From Onthophagus taurus (Eukaryota > Arthropoda > Insecta > Coleoptera > Scarabaeidae), in contig NC_091972.1 of assembly GCF_036711975.1 (NCBI RefSeq), positions 28,959,001-29,023,000 of the forward strand: a stretch of DNA of 64,000 bases, given 5' to 3'. A program made the position numbers and the translations under genes. The notes under the pieces were generated by a model that was not told the origin of the DNA, searched no databases, and was given only the letters and a program-made list of their open reading frames with translations. This document shows positions 24,785-38,369 of the stretch, in pieces; within the stretch, counting starts at the first letter, position 1; each line of letters begins with the position of its first letter.

Positions 24785-25145
24785 AGGTGCATACACATCA
24801 AACGAACGAATGCCGAACACCGAAAGCGAATTCGACCAATGTGTAATAGTTAATAGTAATAGTTAATACACAGGCGAATCAAACGTTTGGTTCGCCTTCG
24901 CATGCGTTCGCTCCGAGAGCGGTACGGTCATTGAGGTCTTATATATAATTTATATATAATAATAATTTATATAATTATATATAAAACCTCAATGGGTACG
25001 GTACATCAAAGAAAATCGGTTTTTGGTGTGGCCGGATTTGTTATTCGTGTGCTTAGTGTGTACAAACTTCCAAATGTTGAACAAACGAACAACAAACGTT
25101 CGTTGTTCGGAGTTCGCTATTCGTTCGCTTGATATGTATGCACCT
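24785..25145. mobile_element. 361-bp PIF/Harbinger-type MITE at the inversion junction
   Basis: Inverted ends AGGTGCATACACATCAAACG (left) and its near-complement (right) are flanked by TAA at 24782-24784 and 25146-25148, the usual Harbinger target. The flanks come from different places: the left flank is copia-spacer DNA (same as about 40370-40385 reversed), the right flank is H1 3' flank (same as 5800-5813 reversed). Confidence 0.82.
24929..24994. mobile_element. 66-bp palindromic hAT-like MITE nested in the larger MITE
   Basis: CATTGAGGT at one end and its complement at the other enclose an AT-rich palindrome. The 8-bp direct repeat GGTACGGT flanks it (24921-24928 and 24995-25002), consistent with a hAT-type insertion. 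Confidence 0.75.
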
Positions 25146-26472
25146 TAAACATGCGAGCTGCATTTCGCCCGCGGCATGGCGTAGGCAGTGCAACGCAGTG
25201 TCGGTTGCTTGGCGTAGAGCGTAGAGGGAACGCCGCGCCGTATCTATAGTAATAATAGTAAAAATGGATGATAAAAGTGATCTAATGGTGTAATTTGTTC
25301 AATTAATTGAAAATTACCTATGTTTATGCAATCATACTTTACTAGAATACTCTATCGATCGTAGCGAAAAAGCTTAGTCTGCAATAGGCCCAAAAATGAA
25401 ATATATTACTTCAATTCGATAAAAATTCCGGGGATATTCTTCCAAAAAAAAGGCTTGGACATCATCTGTGTTATATTTTTGAACGCGCATTTTTTGAGAT
25501 AAAATTGATATGTACAGGTGTCCCAAAATTGAGATACCATGCCTAAGTTGACATTTTTAAATAGGAACCCCATCATTTTTTGTTGCATTTATGGCTTCTA
25601 CGTAAAATTCTGAGTAATTTTCATGTTACACGATGATGTGTGTAATGTGCCATCTTTTTGCTCATGAAATTGTGTAAAACGCATGCAAATTATCGATATA
25701 ATAGTTTCATATTTTCGGACTCGTATAGGCGTTAAAAAAATCTTAAATTTTTGAGTCATCATTCTAAACGTATATTCTGTAGGTTTTCTGTGTTAACTAT
25801 GTCTGTAATTGACAATTCGCCTTTTATTATTAATATTTATTTCGAAGTATGGTCTCACAATATTTTGTCGTTTGGAAGTTCTGTTGGAGGTGGCAATGTA
25901 TTATCGCTTACCAACCAGCAATCAAATGTGGAAACCAGAAAGAAGCCTCCATCACTATTTCGTCCAGCATATCCGCATTCTATTGTTGTGAACAGACCAT
26001 AAACATCACAACAGCCAAACAAAATAACTGAATGATAGTTTTTATAATTAAAAAATATAATTAACGTTGGTAAAATAAATTTATAAAATTTTATATAAAT
26101 TCGTTTGCAGAACTTTAGGCGTATAAGAAGCATCATGCACCGACGCGATGTTTCCATGTGCAGAAAGCCTAAGTAAATTTAATATTTTTTTAATCTATAC
26201 GTATAACCCAATATAGACTTCAATTAACTGATTAGTAATTGAATTATGTAGTTACTTTGAACAATAAATAGTTTCTATTATATTTTCTAAATTTATTTTC
26301 GTTATGGCCCCTATTCTGGGTTATTCCAGAAATAAAATTATTTGAAATTTTCAATTACCACCGCACAAGTGGTAACTACTGCGAATAGAACTAATTGTAA
26401 GATGCATACTGTCGGAGTACATTATGTATAGATTAAAATTATGTTCGAATTCTTTTTCGTTATACCATTATT
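25146..26472. other. H1 3' flank, no gene seen
   Basis: This region is repeated with the same orientation at 56523-57396 (partly deleted there) and inverted at 5140-5813. Open frames are short and not preserved between the copies. Confidence 0.65.
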
Positions 26473-26488
26473 GGCCCTGAAAAGGGCC
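26473..26488 (-). terminator. Histone mRNA 3' stem-loop (H1, second unit)
   Basis: The minus strand reads GGCCCTTTTCAGGGCC, followed by a GAAAAAGAA element. Confidence 0.93.
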
Positions 26489-26534
26489 CTTGTGTGGCGG
26501 CTTGCGAGAAAGCCCTTAATTGTAACTGCAGAGC

Positions 26535-27317
26535 TCATTTTCTCTTTGGTAAGCTTCTCTTTTTCGTGGACGACGATTTCAATTGTGCAGCACCACCAGC
26601 GACTTTCTTGGCGGTTTTAGGTTTCGGCGCTTTCGGCTTTTTCGTCGGTCCCTTGGTAACTTTTTTAGCTTTTGATTGTGCTTTTCTAACCGTGGTGGTT
26701 TTTTTGACTGCGGCAGTAGCAGAGTTGGTTACTTTCTTTTCTCCGACCGTTGGCGACTTTTTGGCTTTTACCGCAGCCTTCTTTTTGCTTTCAACAACAG
26801 GGGAACCGGATACCAGCGTTGTTTTTGTCTTCGCAGCTGAGGAGGATTTCTTCGTAGAGATAGCTCGAGCTTTGACCGTTTTAGATACGGCGGCGGCAGG
26901 TTTCTTTTTAAGGGAGGAAGTCTTTGCTCTGCCTGACTTTTTTGCAGAGGCCGATGCCACTTTAAACGATCCTGACGCACCTTTACCTTTAGTTTGGACA
27001 ATAGCGCCTGCAGCGATGGCGGTCTTCAGGAATTTCTTAATAAACGGAGCCATCTTCTCAGCGTCAACTTTGTAATTAGAAACCATGTACTTTTTAATAG
27101 CTTGAAGCGACGAACCGTTGCGTTCCTGAAGGGTCTTAATCGCATTATTCACCATTTCGGATGTAGGTGGATGGGTGGCTTTTGATCGCTGGCTTTTCTT
27201 TTTCTTCGTCGACGAATCGGAGGAGGAACCACCGCCGGCAGCTTCGTTTTTTACGGGTGTAGTGTTTTCCGTTTCGGAAGATACGCGGATCTGTTCCGTT
27301 TGTTGTACATCCGTCAT
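26535..27317 (-). CDS. His1: Linker histone H1 (second unit)
   Basis: This linker histone binds DNA entering and leaving the nucleosome. It has 260 residues: a Ser/Thr-rich N-terminal tail (1-46), a winged-helix globular domain at about 47-120 (from [20 protein letters not shown] through [20 protein letters not shown]), and a long Lys/Ala/Pro tail ending SLPKRK with SPxK-type repeats. I chose the ATG at 27317; an upstream in-frame extension has no ATG. There is no intron. The stem-loop is 46 nt past the stop. It differs from the copy at 57459-58244 at roughly two dozen residues, far more than the core histones differ between units. I see no clear TATA box upstream. Confidence 0.96.
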   Translation of the reverse strand: MTDVQQTEQIRVSSETENTTPVKNEAAGGGSSSDSSTKKKKSQRSKATHPPTSEMVNNAIKTLQERNGSSLQAIKKYMVSNYKVDAEKMAPFIKKFLKTAIAAGAIVQTKGKGASGSFKVASASAKKSGRAKTSSLKKKPAAAVSKTVKARAISTKKSSSAAKTKTTLVSGSPVVESKKKAAVKAKKSPTVGEKKVTNSATAAVKKTTTVRKAQSKAKKVTKGPTKKPKAPKPKTAKKVAGGAAQLKSSSTKKRSLPKRK

Positions 27318-28639
27318 TGTAGCGACAGTTTGTAGCAAAAATATTTCTTACAAAAGCTCACATGCACGAACGTCAACTTCGTACAAATTATTCACAGTTT
27401 CCTCAGAAAATTGAACCCAACGTTGAATGTACATACCGAAGCCGAAAACCATCAAAAGTCGATTTTCCCCCGTTCGCACCGCTGGCATCACAACGGCTGT
27501 CTCGTGTTTGCAACTTTCTAGAAAAAGAGCCCGCTTGTGTTGGCGTCGCGACGTAAATATTCCCGTTAGGTATTTCAGTATAGTGGAAGAAGTTAATTCA
27601 ACGTCTACGTAAAAATTTTACTTGTGGTGGTACGATTTCGTAGTGTAGCGACGGTTGAAAGTATAAGATGTCATTGACGTGACCGTCGTCGTAAACTTTA
27701 GCGTCGCCGAATTTCGCGCTTATGTAAGAACGAACTGAATTTTCAAGGAGAATAGCTTTCTTAAACGTTTTAAAACCACCGGGCGTGTAAATTTTATCAA
27801 TATGTCTAAGCTTTTATCCTTAAAACGAAGACGATGCGATCGGCAATTCCACATGGGTCACGAGTTTTCTCGTTGTTTCGAACATTATTGCCGACGTCGA
27901 GAACGCGAGAAAAGTGGTATGTTGCGTCCCTAATTTAGGGATTACGTGTTCGCCTAAACTTGGTATCATGCAAATACCTTCACGTGAGTGAAAAGTGAAA
28001 TATTCGAGTGTTATTTCCACACCGCCAATATCGGTCCTTACGCATTTATTCAAGTCATTCGTTCATTGCAATTAGTTCTTAGGTTAATATGGTCAATATG
28101 ATACTAATTATGAATATCAAATCTAATTTCTATTATTCTATACATAATAGTAGTAGATCACTATGATTCATATGCATATATTTTTCCTTTTACACGCTTT
28201 ATCATATCTAAGTGTTGAAAACATATTTAGTAGTCCTGGTTAATGTTATTAAGTGTTGTGTTTTATATTGATTATGTTTCAGTTTATTGACGAAACTTGT
28301 TTTGACCGTTATTAAATAATATCATTTTAATTCAATGGATTATTTGGAGTTTCTCATTAGACAAGAATGTCAGAAAAGATGACGCAAATACTGCGACATG
28401 AGATTTGTCTCGCAAAAATGTGTTGAATACGTTTTAAAATCAATTAGGTAACAATATCGATTAAACATGAAGGCGACTTATCTTCATCGTTCTTCTTCAT
28501 TGCGACTGGCTACTAGAATATCGTCTAGATAGAAAACTACGTAGAAATGAACGACCGTTATTACAGTCGTTACAATGTAGAAGCTTTCGGAAATAACTAG
28601 GAAATAACTTTCCACCCAACTACCGAATCCACTATCAAG
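27318..28639. other. H1 upstream region, conserved with the third unit
   Basis: This stretch matches 58245-59466, with a hAT element interrupting the latter. It probably carries the H1 promoter near 27318-27700, though I see no TATA box. A 77-codon minus-strand frame (27820-28053) is preserved at 58750-58983, but similarity to non-coding flanks is equally high. Confidence 0.5.
28523..28530. other. Paralogous empty site of the hAT element
   Basis: A single GTCTAGAT occurs here, where the third unit has the hAT element between two copies of it. The following bases differ by a deletion of about 80 bp compared with 62180-62260. Confidence 0.8.
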
Positions 28640-28840
28640 GCTACATAATCGAACACAGCTCCTGCCGCCAACCAGTTCCAATCATTCATATGGAATTATG
28701 GCTGTCATCCATAATCCTATTCAACTCTCCTTTACATTCCGTCTCTCTCTTCTCCTCCCATTCGGACACTCTTGCTGCAGGGTGTTCTCACTCACCAGCT
28801 ATCCATCCGTCTGTCCTTCATAAACCTATAGACCGCACTA
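28640..28840 (-). mobile_element. LINE C-terminal scrap
   Basis: On the minus strand, broken frames give a zinc-finger-like end of a LINE reverse transcriptase; the better preserved copy at 62400-62600 reads CEVSEDTLQHILQECPNG. It is inactive. Confidence 0.5.
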
Positions 28841-29049
28841 CCCTCCTATAACACCTCCCTTGACCCTTACCACCTTACCCGCTCTCCTCAATCCTGCATC
28901 ATCTCGAAACTCTCATCCCATTTCCACTATCCCACCCATTTTCTTCGCCCTCTTAAATACTTTCACAACGCCATTCAACTCTACACTTCTTCTCTTACTC
29001 ATTATCAACCACTCTACCGTTGTCATATTGCCGTTACACACCATTAAAG

Positions 29050-29416
29050 GGCAAAACCACGGAGTCGTTAACGAAAAAGGCGAAGATTCAGAAATCGAAA
29101 CCACCAACTCATCCATCGATATCAGAAATGGTTAACGGCGATATTAAGAATCTTGGTGAGTGCGGCGGCTCATCATTGCAAGCAATCAAAAAGTACATAA
29201 AAGATTCTTGAAAGCCGCCACCGTTTCGGGTGCTCTTATCCAGACCAAGGGCAAGGGAGCGTGGGCGAAATCCTCCACTACAGACAACAAAGAAAAGAGG
29301 ACAACAACCAAGGCGAAAAGGTCCCCGATTGACGAAAGAAACGAGATTGGTACGTCACCCAAAGCAACATCAAAAGCGAAAAAGACCCCCAAAGGTCCGA
29401 CGAAAAAGCCAAAAAA
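29050..29416 (+). pseudogene. Histone H1 pseudogene (second unit)
   Basis: The sequence spells a decayed H1: PPTHPSISEMVNGDIKNL, then [12 protein letters not shown], then after a deletion and frameshift [15 protein letters not shown] and the basic tail [13 protein letters not shown]. The middle of the globular domain is missing. The third-unit copy at 62825-63196 lacks the same segment, so the deletion predates duplication of the unit. SGALIQ rather than the AGAIVQ of the active genes suggests it came from a different H1 lineage. It is on the plus strand, opposite to the active H1. It is not functional. Confidence 0.85.
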
Positions 29417-29755
29417 AAATCCTAGGGCATTTAAACTTTTCAATGTGTGCAAAGGCAGTTTACCAGTGATGTGGCGCTCTAACGCTAAAACATGAGTAAC
29501 TCGCGACGTGTTGTTGTTCTCGATAATGCACCGGCACATTCACCAGATTTAGGAGCAGAATTTGGGTGGATTGCGGTGACATAAGACTGTCACCTAAGAT
29601 CACCTCCCTTATACAACCCACGGATCAATTGATGATAGCCAATTTCAAGAAAGTATATGAAACACATTTATCGAAACAATTTCAAAATTCGAACGAATTC
29701 GACCGCATCGTCAGTATTCGGTCGATATTCTAATGAATACATTATATTTTTATAC
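29417..29755 (+). mobile_element. Tigger/pogo-type transposase fragment
   Basis: Frames give GSLPVMWRSNAKT, VLDNAPAHSPDLGAEFGW, and then ITSLIQPTDQLMIANFKK, the catalytic-core signature of the Tigger/Jerky DDE family, split by frameshifts. It joins directly to the H1 pseudogene on the left. Confidence 0.75.
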
Positions 29756-31103
29756 ACAGGTGTCCCGTGACTCGACCGACAAACATATACCATATATTCC
29801 GGAGGTTATTACGATCAAAAAATTATATATCAACTATAGGTGAATCCCTCTTTATTTCGAAGATATCGACGGTATTAAAAAAATTGACTGTTAGTCTTGA
29901 CGATTTACCGTTTGACAAATTAATGATTTTTGTGCTGTCTTATTAATTTAAGCCATTATGTCGCATTTTGCTAATGCAGAATATACTGATACAGTTTTCG
30001 TATATGGTTTTTGCAATGGAAATGGACATGCTGCAGCTGCGGAGCACCTCAGGTGATACCCCGATCGCATTGTGCCTCACCACACAACATTTTCAAACGT
30101 TTTTCCTTGCTTGAGAGAGACGGGATTATTCCCACGTCGTTGTATAGAAAGAGATGGAGATTGGCACGCTGAAGCAGTTTTAAATGCAGTTGAACGAAGT
30201 CCTACCAGTATTCCTAGAATATCTCATACAACGGGAATTCCTCAAACCAGCGTATGAAGAATTCTGCACTGTGATCGACTTTATCTCAATCGAGTACGGT
30301 ATTGCCAGTGGTTACAAAATAATTTAGAGGTTATTTCACACGTACTTTTTACGGATGAGGCCCAGTTACAAGGAATGGTATTAACAACACATGTAATCTT
30401 CTTAATCAATCGTTGCGGCTTGTTAAATAATCATGTTATTGGGCCGCAGTTTTTTTGAAGGACGTCTTAGTGCAGACCCTTACCTTCACTTTTTGGAAGA
30501 AGAATTTCCGAATCACATGGAAGATATTCCTCTAGAAGCTCGTCGTGGCATGTGGTTCCAGGAAAATGGGGCACCACTACATTTTGGGAGATAAGCCGCA
30601 CCAGTGACGGTATTTCGTAATGAAAATTTTCCGGAAAGGTAGATAGGACGAGGTGGTCCTGTACATTGGCCAACTCGGTCACCTGACTTGTCCCCTCTAA
30701 ATTTTTCTCTGTAGGGTTGCCTCAAATCTCGTGTGTATAGTTGTAATCGTAAACCAGATACACGCGAAGATTTGATTGTCAGAATAGTTGAAGCTACTAA
30801 TTCGCTAAAGAATGAAATGGTCATAATTAACTGGCAACATTCTATGACACGAAGGATAGCTGCGAAGGATGTTTAGAAAATGGCGGTTCTCATTTTGAAC
30901 AGCTACTGTAATTTTGTGTTAATTAGCTACCCATTCATAAATAAATAAATGAATAAATTTTCTTTTATCATTTTTATTTTTATTTCGATATCTCCGAAAC
31001 AAAGAGAAATTCACCTACATATATGTGATATGCCATTTTTTGATCGTAATGACCCACGGAGTGTATGGTATAAGTTTGTCGGTCGAGTCACGGAACACTC
31101 TGT
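29756..31103 (+). mobile_element. Mariner-type element with DUF4817-like transposase (decayed)
   Basis: Inverted termini of about 110 bp begin ACAGGTGTCCCGTGACTCG. The transposase reads in pieces: FVYGFCNGNGHAAAAEHL and PHHTTFSNVFPCLRETG (N-terminal DUF4817-like helix-turn-helix), VLFTDEAQ (first catalytic Asp), FLEEEFPNHMEDIPLEARRG, and WFQENGAPLHF where the second catalytic Asp is now Asn. After that come RSPDLSPLNF and stop codons. It is inactive. Other copies are at 4089-4750 and from 63441. Confidence 0.85.
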
Positions 31104-31666
31104 GATATGTGTATATTATTTTGATTATAATATTAAAGGACTTCTGGAAAAGCTACTATAATCAAGCTGTTCTTCTGAAGAATAAGGCTTGGGCCGAGTT
31201 CACGAGAAGAACTGTAAACTCTGCGTAGAGGAAACTACTGCCGTCAGCTATTTCCGATGTATTTCATTTTCCATTAATTCTTATGGGATAATTCGGTTCG
31301 GAGTTCGTCTGTTTCCAACTGTACCACCGTAATCGTATTGCAAATCAGATACATATCTAACATTACAACCTTCGTTGTGATCATTAATATTTGAATGCAT
31401 ATGGAAGCAAATTAAGTTTAAATTATTTAATTAAATTTATTTCATATAAATTAAAAAAGAAATTAATTTTTCTTGGTTAAATCACATCTGAAGTTCACAT
31501 TGAATTCTTATTTAAAGGCCACCATAAAAATATTACACGCTATTACGTTTAGAAACTAGAAAATGTACATTATCCGAAGTCCATACTAAAACAGCATTTT
31601 TGCTTTCATAAAATTCACAGACTTAAGAGAGCAAAACGAAAATTCTTTTTCATAAAACAAGTGATT
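31104..31666. other. H3 downstream spacer, no gene seen
   Basis: This is the inverted counterpart of 3522-4088. Confidence 0.6.
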
Positions 31667-31682
31667 GGTTCTGAAAAGAACC
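31667..31682 (-). terminator. Histone mRNA 3' stem-loop (H3, second unit)
   Basis: The minus strand reads GGTTCTTTTCAGAACC. Confidence 0.93.
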
Positions 31683-31727
31683 GGTCGTGTTGGGAAGGTT
31701 TGGTTGATTGATTGTAGATGATGCAAA

Positions 31728-32723
<996 letters not shown>

Positions 32724-32786
32724 GAAATTTAAATTATGTACCTTTTAATTTTGACGACGATTGTTCTATATACAACATGACCACCC

Positions 32787-32802
32787 GGTTCTTTTCAGAA
32801 CC
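32787..32802 (+). terminator. Histone mRNA 3' stem-loop (H4 pseudogene)
   Basis: GGTTCTTTTCAGAACC is unchanged although the coding region is broken. Confidence 0.92.
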
Positions 32803-34015
32803 ACTATATTTATGAAAGATAAAGAATATTTTCACATACAATCCGGACAATTACGTACATACATATGTATGTGTGTATGTACATGTGTTAGGTTCGTTTC
32901 AACCACACTTCAAACTACCAATTGACGGCCGCAATCCTGCGCAGTTGAAATGTGCTGCCACGGTCCGACTGAACCGTGGACTGGTCCGCGACGTTTTCTC
33001 AAGCGTTCCAACCACAGAATATTATGTTATTCTGATTTATGTTCCAACGACCGTCAGACAAGTTCATGTATAGTCGTCCACACCAAGATCCGGAATTACG
33101 ATACGGCTGTAAAAGACCCTTAACAATAGAAGGGGCAATAGTTTTATGATGGTGCACATAAACAAGTCATAAATAAAGAGGTATCTTTTGAATTCACACA
33201 AATCGGGCATGGCATAAGCATAATTTAGAAGAATCAGATAGTGATTCTGACTAAGTTCGGCCTTTAGGCTTACGTTTTCGATGTTATTAATATTATTATT
33301 ATATAGTTTACTGACCAATACAGTTAAGTGTAATGAACTGAAAGAAATTCATTGGTACGTCCCTGACTTTCTAAACTATGCAGGGTTCTCGGTCTCGTCT
33401 TAGGTAGAAATGGTTAAGTACCCTTAACCGCAGAGAAGCGGGGGTCTACAATTTATGGGGTTGTAATTCCGGATCTTTTCCAATTGTACAGCCTGTCTGT
33501 TAGTATCTGTTATGTTTACTATGAAAGCGTATATTTGGATTATTTTCTATTCTTTTACATGTTTCGGGTATTTTGTTTAACAAATTTTATTTCATATTAT
33601 GCATGTTTTATGATAACTTTTATAGACAAATTAATCAATAAATATGTAAACACATGCATATCTTTATTTCATTTTTCTACTATTACCGCTATTACGTTTT
33701 TTTAGTTCATTATTGTTAAAAAAATAAGTAAATGAATTTCGTTTAAAATGGTAGGTCGTGTACGCGTACAGGAACGGGGCAAATTTGTACGGTTGTTCGG
33801 TTGGAACGAACTTATTTTAACTATTATAACTTATGAAAAAACACAATGTTGTTTGTTATATTCTAAACTCGAAGAATCTATGAGTAGGGTGTTCGTTCGT
33901 TCTTATACGTAACACTTTAACAATATATGACAGAATTAACAATTTGTTTTTGTTACAACGTATATTTTCGGGTGAAATACGCACAACGACTAGAATGTCA
34001 TTATTTACCATCTAC
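32803..34015. other. H4-H2A spacer, no gene seen
   Basis: This is the inverted counterpart of about 1116-2365. I see no gene. Confidence 0.6.
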
Positions 34016-34211
34016 CTGAAAATGTCGGGTTGAATGGTCCGTCGAAAAAAAAAACTTTAACATTCAGATCGACAGGAACAAGCAGGTAGATGGTAAATAA
34101 AGGCGCTTTAGTCATTGTACTTCGAAAACCCGAAAATATGCGTCATAGTATATATCAACAAGTTTAATTTTTGCTTATTGGTGTTGTGTGCGTGGATGTG
34201 GAAAAAATAAT
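34016..34211. repeat. Direct repeat of about 195 bp, left copy
   Basis: It recurs at 36697-36889 on the far side of a 2.48-kb element. The left histone unit has it once (about 920-1116, inverted). Confidence 0.85.
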
Positions 34212-36692
34212 CGGGAAGTTAGCCCCCCATTTTTTGAATTGTAAATTTTTTATTGTTGTTCTAGATTGTTCTAGAGTTGTTCTACATTGTTCCAAAGCGG
34301 CAAATTGAAAAAATATAAACTCACGAGAAAACCGAAAAACAGGGTTCTTGACTAGCCCCCCATTTTTGGAAAAATGAAATTTTCTTTGTTGTTCTGGGTT
34401 GTTCTAGTTGTTCTAGTTATTGTTCTAGAAAATCAAAATTGTGGGATACAGCATTACGAAGTTATAACTAAAAATAGGTTTGGCCGCCGAAATGTCTAGT
34501 TGATTGCTGTGACCATAGTTTTTCTATTATCAATTCCATATTACAAATATTTACTTATTATAGCTAACGCAATCTGGAACAGCTATTATTTTCACTAGAA
34601 CAACTTTCTAAAGGGTACTTTACTGTTTGAAAATTAAAGTTTTTGGAAGTTTCAGTCAGTAATTATTGTGTCAGCGGTTTTATATTACACAATAAGATTT
34701 AAAAAACATAGAACAATCTAAAATAACTCAATCTTTGCCGATTCAAATTGTTCTAGATGTGTTTCTCTTTAAAATTATAATAATAAAACATAAGTTGCGA
34801 TGTAAACTGTATTTTATTTTGCAAAACTAAGTAATAAATTAATAAATAAACTAAACTAACAAAAATAGGTTGGGCTGCCAAAATGTCTAGTTGATTGCTG
34901 TGACCATAGTTTTTCTATTTTTAGTTCCATATCACAAATATATACTTATTACACCTAAGCAATCTGGAACAGCTAATGTTTTCACTAGAACAACTCTATA
35001 AAGAACACTTTACTCTTTGAAAATTAAAATTTTTGGAAGTTTCAGTTAGTAATTCTTTCATAAGTTCATAAGTAAGTTTCATTAATATCTATTTCAATAA
35101 AAAATAAAAAATATATTGTTCAAAATACTTGCGGATTCGACAGCATATTTCATAGTTTAGCATTTGCCCGTACACACAATTCATTTAGAAATCATGTTGA
35201 GAATGTTTGCACAGATTGCTTTAGTTTCCTAAAATTATTTTTAAAAACCGGTTCTAATAAAGCAACATATAACAAAAGAACTGAACTATTAACAGGAATA
35301 AATTATTTTGGAAGCCAGAAAATTGCCGGCGTAATAATAATGAATGCTATTTCAAATATTGCGTTTCTTTGCACACAACTGTTTAAAGAACAATTTAGTT
35401 ATTGTAGGACTAAAAACTGCAATAATAGTTTAAACGTTGCTTTCCATAAAAACATAATTTTACCAATCGATATTGACATCGTAACAATATTTTGCTATGC
35501 ACAGCTAAAACAAGTAATAGAAAACTACATGCAAACTCTAAGTAACAATTGCAAAAAAATGTGGTCTGTTTATAGAAACAACGAATGGAGAGAACAATAA
35601 AACAAAATTGAGTGATTACGCACGCAATTTGTTACTCCACAACAAATTCTATACCCCTGCAGGTATCATCAGTTACGAAGGTTCTCAATCTTTGAATGAT
35701 GTAGGACAGTACCCAGCATTTGTGCCCAACAATGCCAATTGGATATTATTTAATGACTTACGAAAAAAATCCATACAAGCTGAAGAAGCTACTGAAATAA
35801 ATGCACATAAATGTTTATAAACTTGTGATTTTTAGAAAATTAGGATGGTCAGATTATTCCATATTTTTTTAGTTTTTTAAAACTATTATTATATTAACGG
35901 TTGGGTTCACTGATTCAACAAAACCTGTCCGATATCACAACAACTCAAATTTAAGGTTTTTCCAGTGAAAATAACAGCTGTTCTGAATTGTTTTAATTGT
36001 TGTAAGTACTAATTTTTAACATGAAACTTTAAAAGAACTAAAGCCGCAGTGATTAAATAAACATTTTAAGTACATAGAACAACAAGAACAATTTAGAGCA
36101 ACAAAAAATATGTGATTTTGCAAAATTAATGTCTATGTTAAACGTAAAACACATCTAGAACAATTTGAATCGGCAAAGATTGAGTTATTTTAGATTGTTC
36201 TATGTTTTTTAATTCTTATTGTGTAATATAAAACCGCTGACACAATAATTACTGACTGAAACTTCCAAAAACTTTAATTTTCAAAGAGTAAAGTGCCCTT
36301 TAGAAAGTTGTTCTAGTGAAAATAATAGCTGTTCCAGATTGCGTTAGCTATAATAAGTAAATATTTGTAATATGGAATTGATAATAGAAAAACTATCGTC
36401 ACAGCAATCAACTAGACATTTCGGCGGCCAAACCAATTTTTAGTTATAACTTCGTAATGCTGTATCCCATAATTTTGATTTTCTAGAACAATAACTAGAA
36501 CAACCCAGAACAACAAAGAAAATTTGATTTTTCTAAAAATGGGGGGCTAGTCAAAAAACCTGTTTTTTCGGTTTTCTCGCGAAATTTTTATTTTTTCGAT
36601 TTGCCGCTTTGGAACAATGTAGAACAACTCTAGAACAATCTAGAACAACAATAAAAAATTTAAAAATCAAAAAATGGGGGGCTAACTTCCCG
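34212..36692. mobile_element. 2.48-kb element with very long inverted repeats (unclassified)
   Basis: The ends read CGGGAAGTTAGCCCCCCAT and its complement. The inverted repeats run for about 550 bp (34212-34760 and 36140-36692) and are packed with repeated TTGTTCTAG motifs, which could be transposase binding sites. An internal block near 34867-35060 repeats the sequence at 34479-34660. Two short frames (35340-35600 and 35608-35820) read QLFKEQFSYCRTKNCNNSLN and then GIISYEGSQSLNDVGQYPAF with NWILFND. This looks faintly like the C-terminal half of a ubiquitin-hydrolase-like protein with its His changed to Gln, but that is a weak guess. The superfamily is not recognised. Confidence 0.72.
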
Positions 36693-36696
36693 CACT

Positions 36697-36889
36697 CTGA
36701 AAATGTCGGGTTGGATGGTCCGTCGAAAAAAAAACTAACATTCAGATCGACAGGAACAAGCAGGTAGATGGCAAATAAAGGCGCTTTAGTCATTGTACTT
36801 CGAAAACCCGAAAATATGCGTCATAGTATATATCAACAAGTTTCATTTTTACTTATTGGTGTTGTGTGCGTGGATGTGGAAAAAATAAT
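36697..36889. repeat. Direct repeat of about 195 bp, right copy
   Basis: This is the second copy of 34016-34211, followed by the normal continuation of the spacer (GTGTTAACACATC from about 36900). Confidence 0.85.
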
Positions 36890-37196
36890 TAATACGACCA
36901 GTGTTAACACATCTTGCGCGACTAAACTCGTTTTGCACGGTATTGATGCCCGCTACACGGTAACACTTTGGCGGCAAAGTGCCCGCGCAATATGTGTTAA
37001 CCGTGGTACTGTGAAAATACGTCGTCAGCGTTGTTGATGACGTTACATCGAAACTTTAAAAATCGAAAGTTATTTTTCGGTAAGTTTATCACTTAAGAGT
37101 TATTTAGAATTAACAATACTGTTACATTCAAAAACTTGATACAATTACACCACCGCAGCAGACATCGATAGTTCATTATTCGACTATATTTTTTGT

Positions 37197-37212
37197 GGCC
37201 CTGAGAAGGGCC
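37197..37212 (-). terminator. Histone mRNA 3' stem-loop (H2A, second unit)
   Basis: The minus strand reads GGCCCTTCTCAGGGCC. Confidence 0.93.
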
Positions 37213-37248
37213 GTTTTGTTAATATGGTGTGGCCAAGTTGTAATTAAA

Positions 37249-37957
<709 letters not shown>

Positions 37958-38329
37958 ATGCCACCGAAAACTAGTGGGAAAGCAGCCAAAAAGGCGGGTA
38001 AAGCGCAGAAAAATATATCGAAAACCGATAAGAAGAAGAAACGCAAGAGAAAGGAAAGCTACGCTATTTACATTTACAAGGTATTGAAACAAGTTCATCC
38101 CGATACCGGTATTTCGAGCAAAGCTATGAGTATAATGAACAGTTTTGTGAACGATATCTTCGAGAGGATAGCCGCTGAAGCATCCCGTTTGGCTCATTAC
38201 AACAAAAGATCAACGATCACCAGTCGAGAAATCCAGACTGCCGTCAGACTTCTGTTACCTGGAGAATTGGCAAAGCACGCTGTAAGCGAAGGCACCAAGG
38301 CTGTTACTAAGTACACAAGTTCCAAATAA
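37958..38329 (+). CDS. His2B: Histone H2B
   Basis: This gene encodes core histone H2B, 123 residues, partner of H2A. The tail begins [18 protein letters not shown], followed by the basic [12 protein letters not shown] segment, the histone fold ([20 protein letters not shown]) and the C-terminus AVTKYTSSK, where the conserved ubiquitinated Lys lies. It is intronless and is the only H2B in the window. A stem-loop follows at 38370-38385. It is divergent from H2A at 37249 and read away from the large transposon-filled spacer. Confidence 0.98.
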   Translation: MPPKTSGKAAKKAGKAQKNISKTDKKKKRKRKESYAIYIYKVLKQVHPDTGISSKAMSIMNSFVNDIFERIAAEASRLAHYNKRSTITSREIQTAVRLLLPGELAKHAVSEGTKAVTKYTSSK

Positions 38330-38369
38330 ATGGCGATATAAACATCCCTCGCCCTACCAAACAACGACC

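Noticed and set aside
27820-28053. A 77-codon minus-strand frame open in both H1 upstream regions (also 58750-58983).
   Set aside because: Non-coding flanks of the two units are about as similar, several substitutions change amino acids, and no domain is recognisable. It may be chance.
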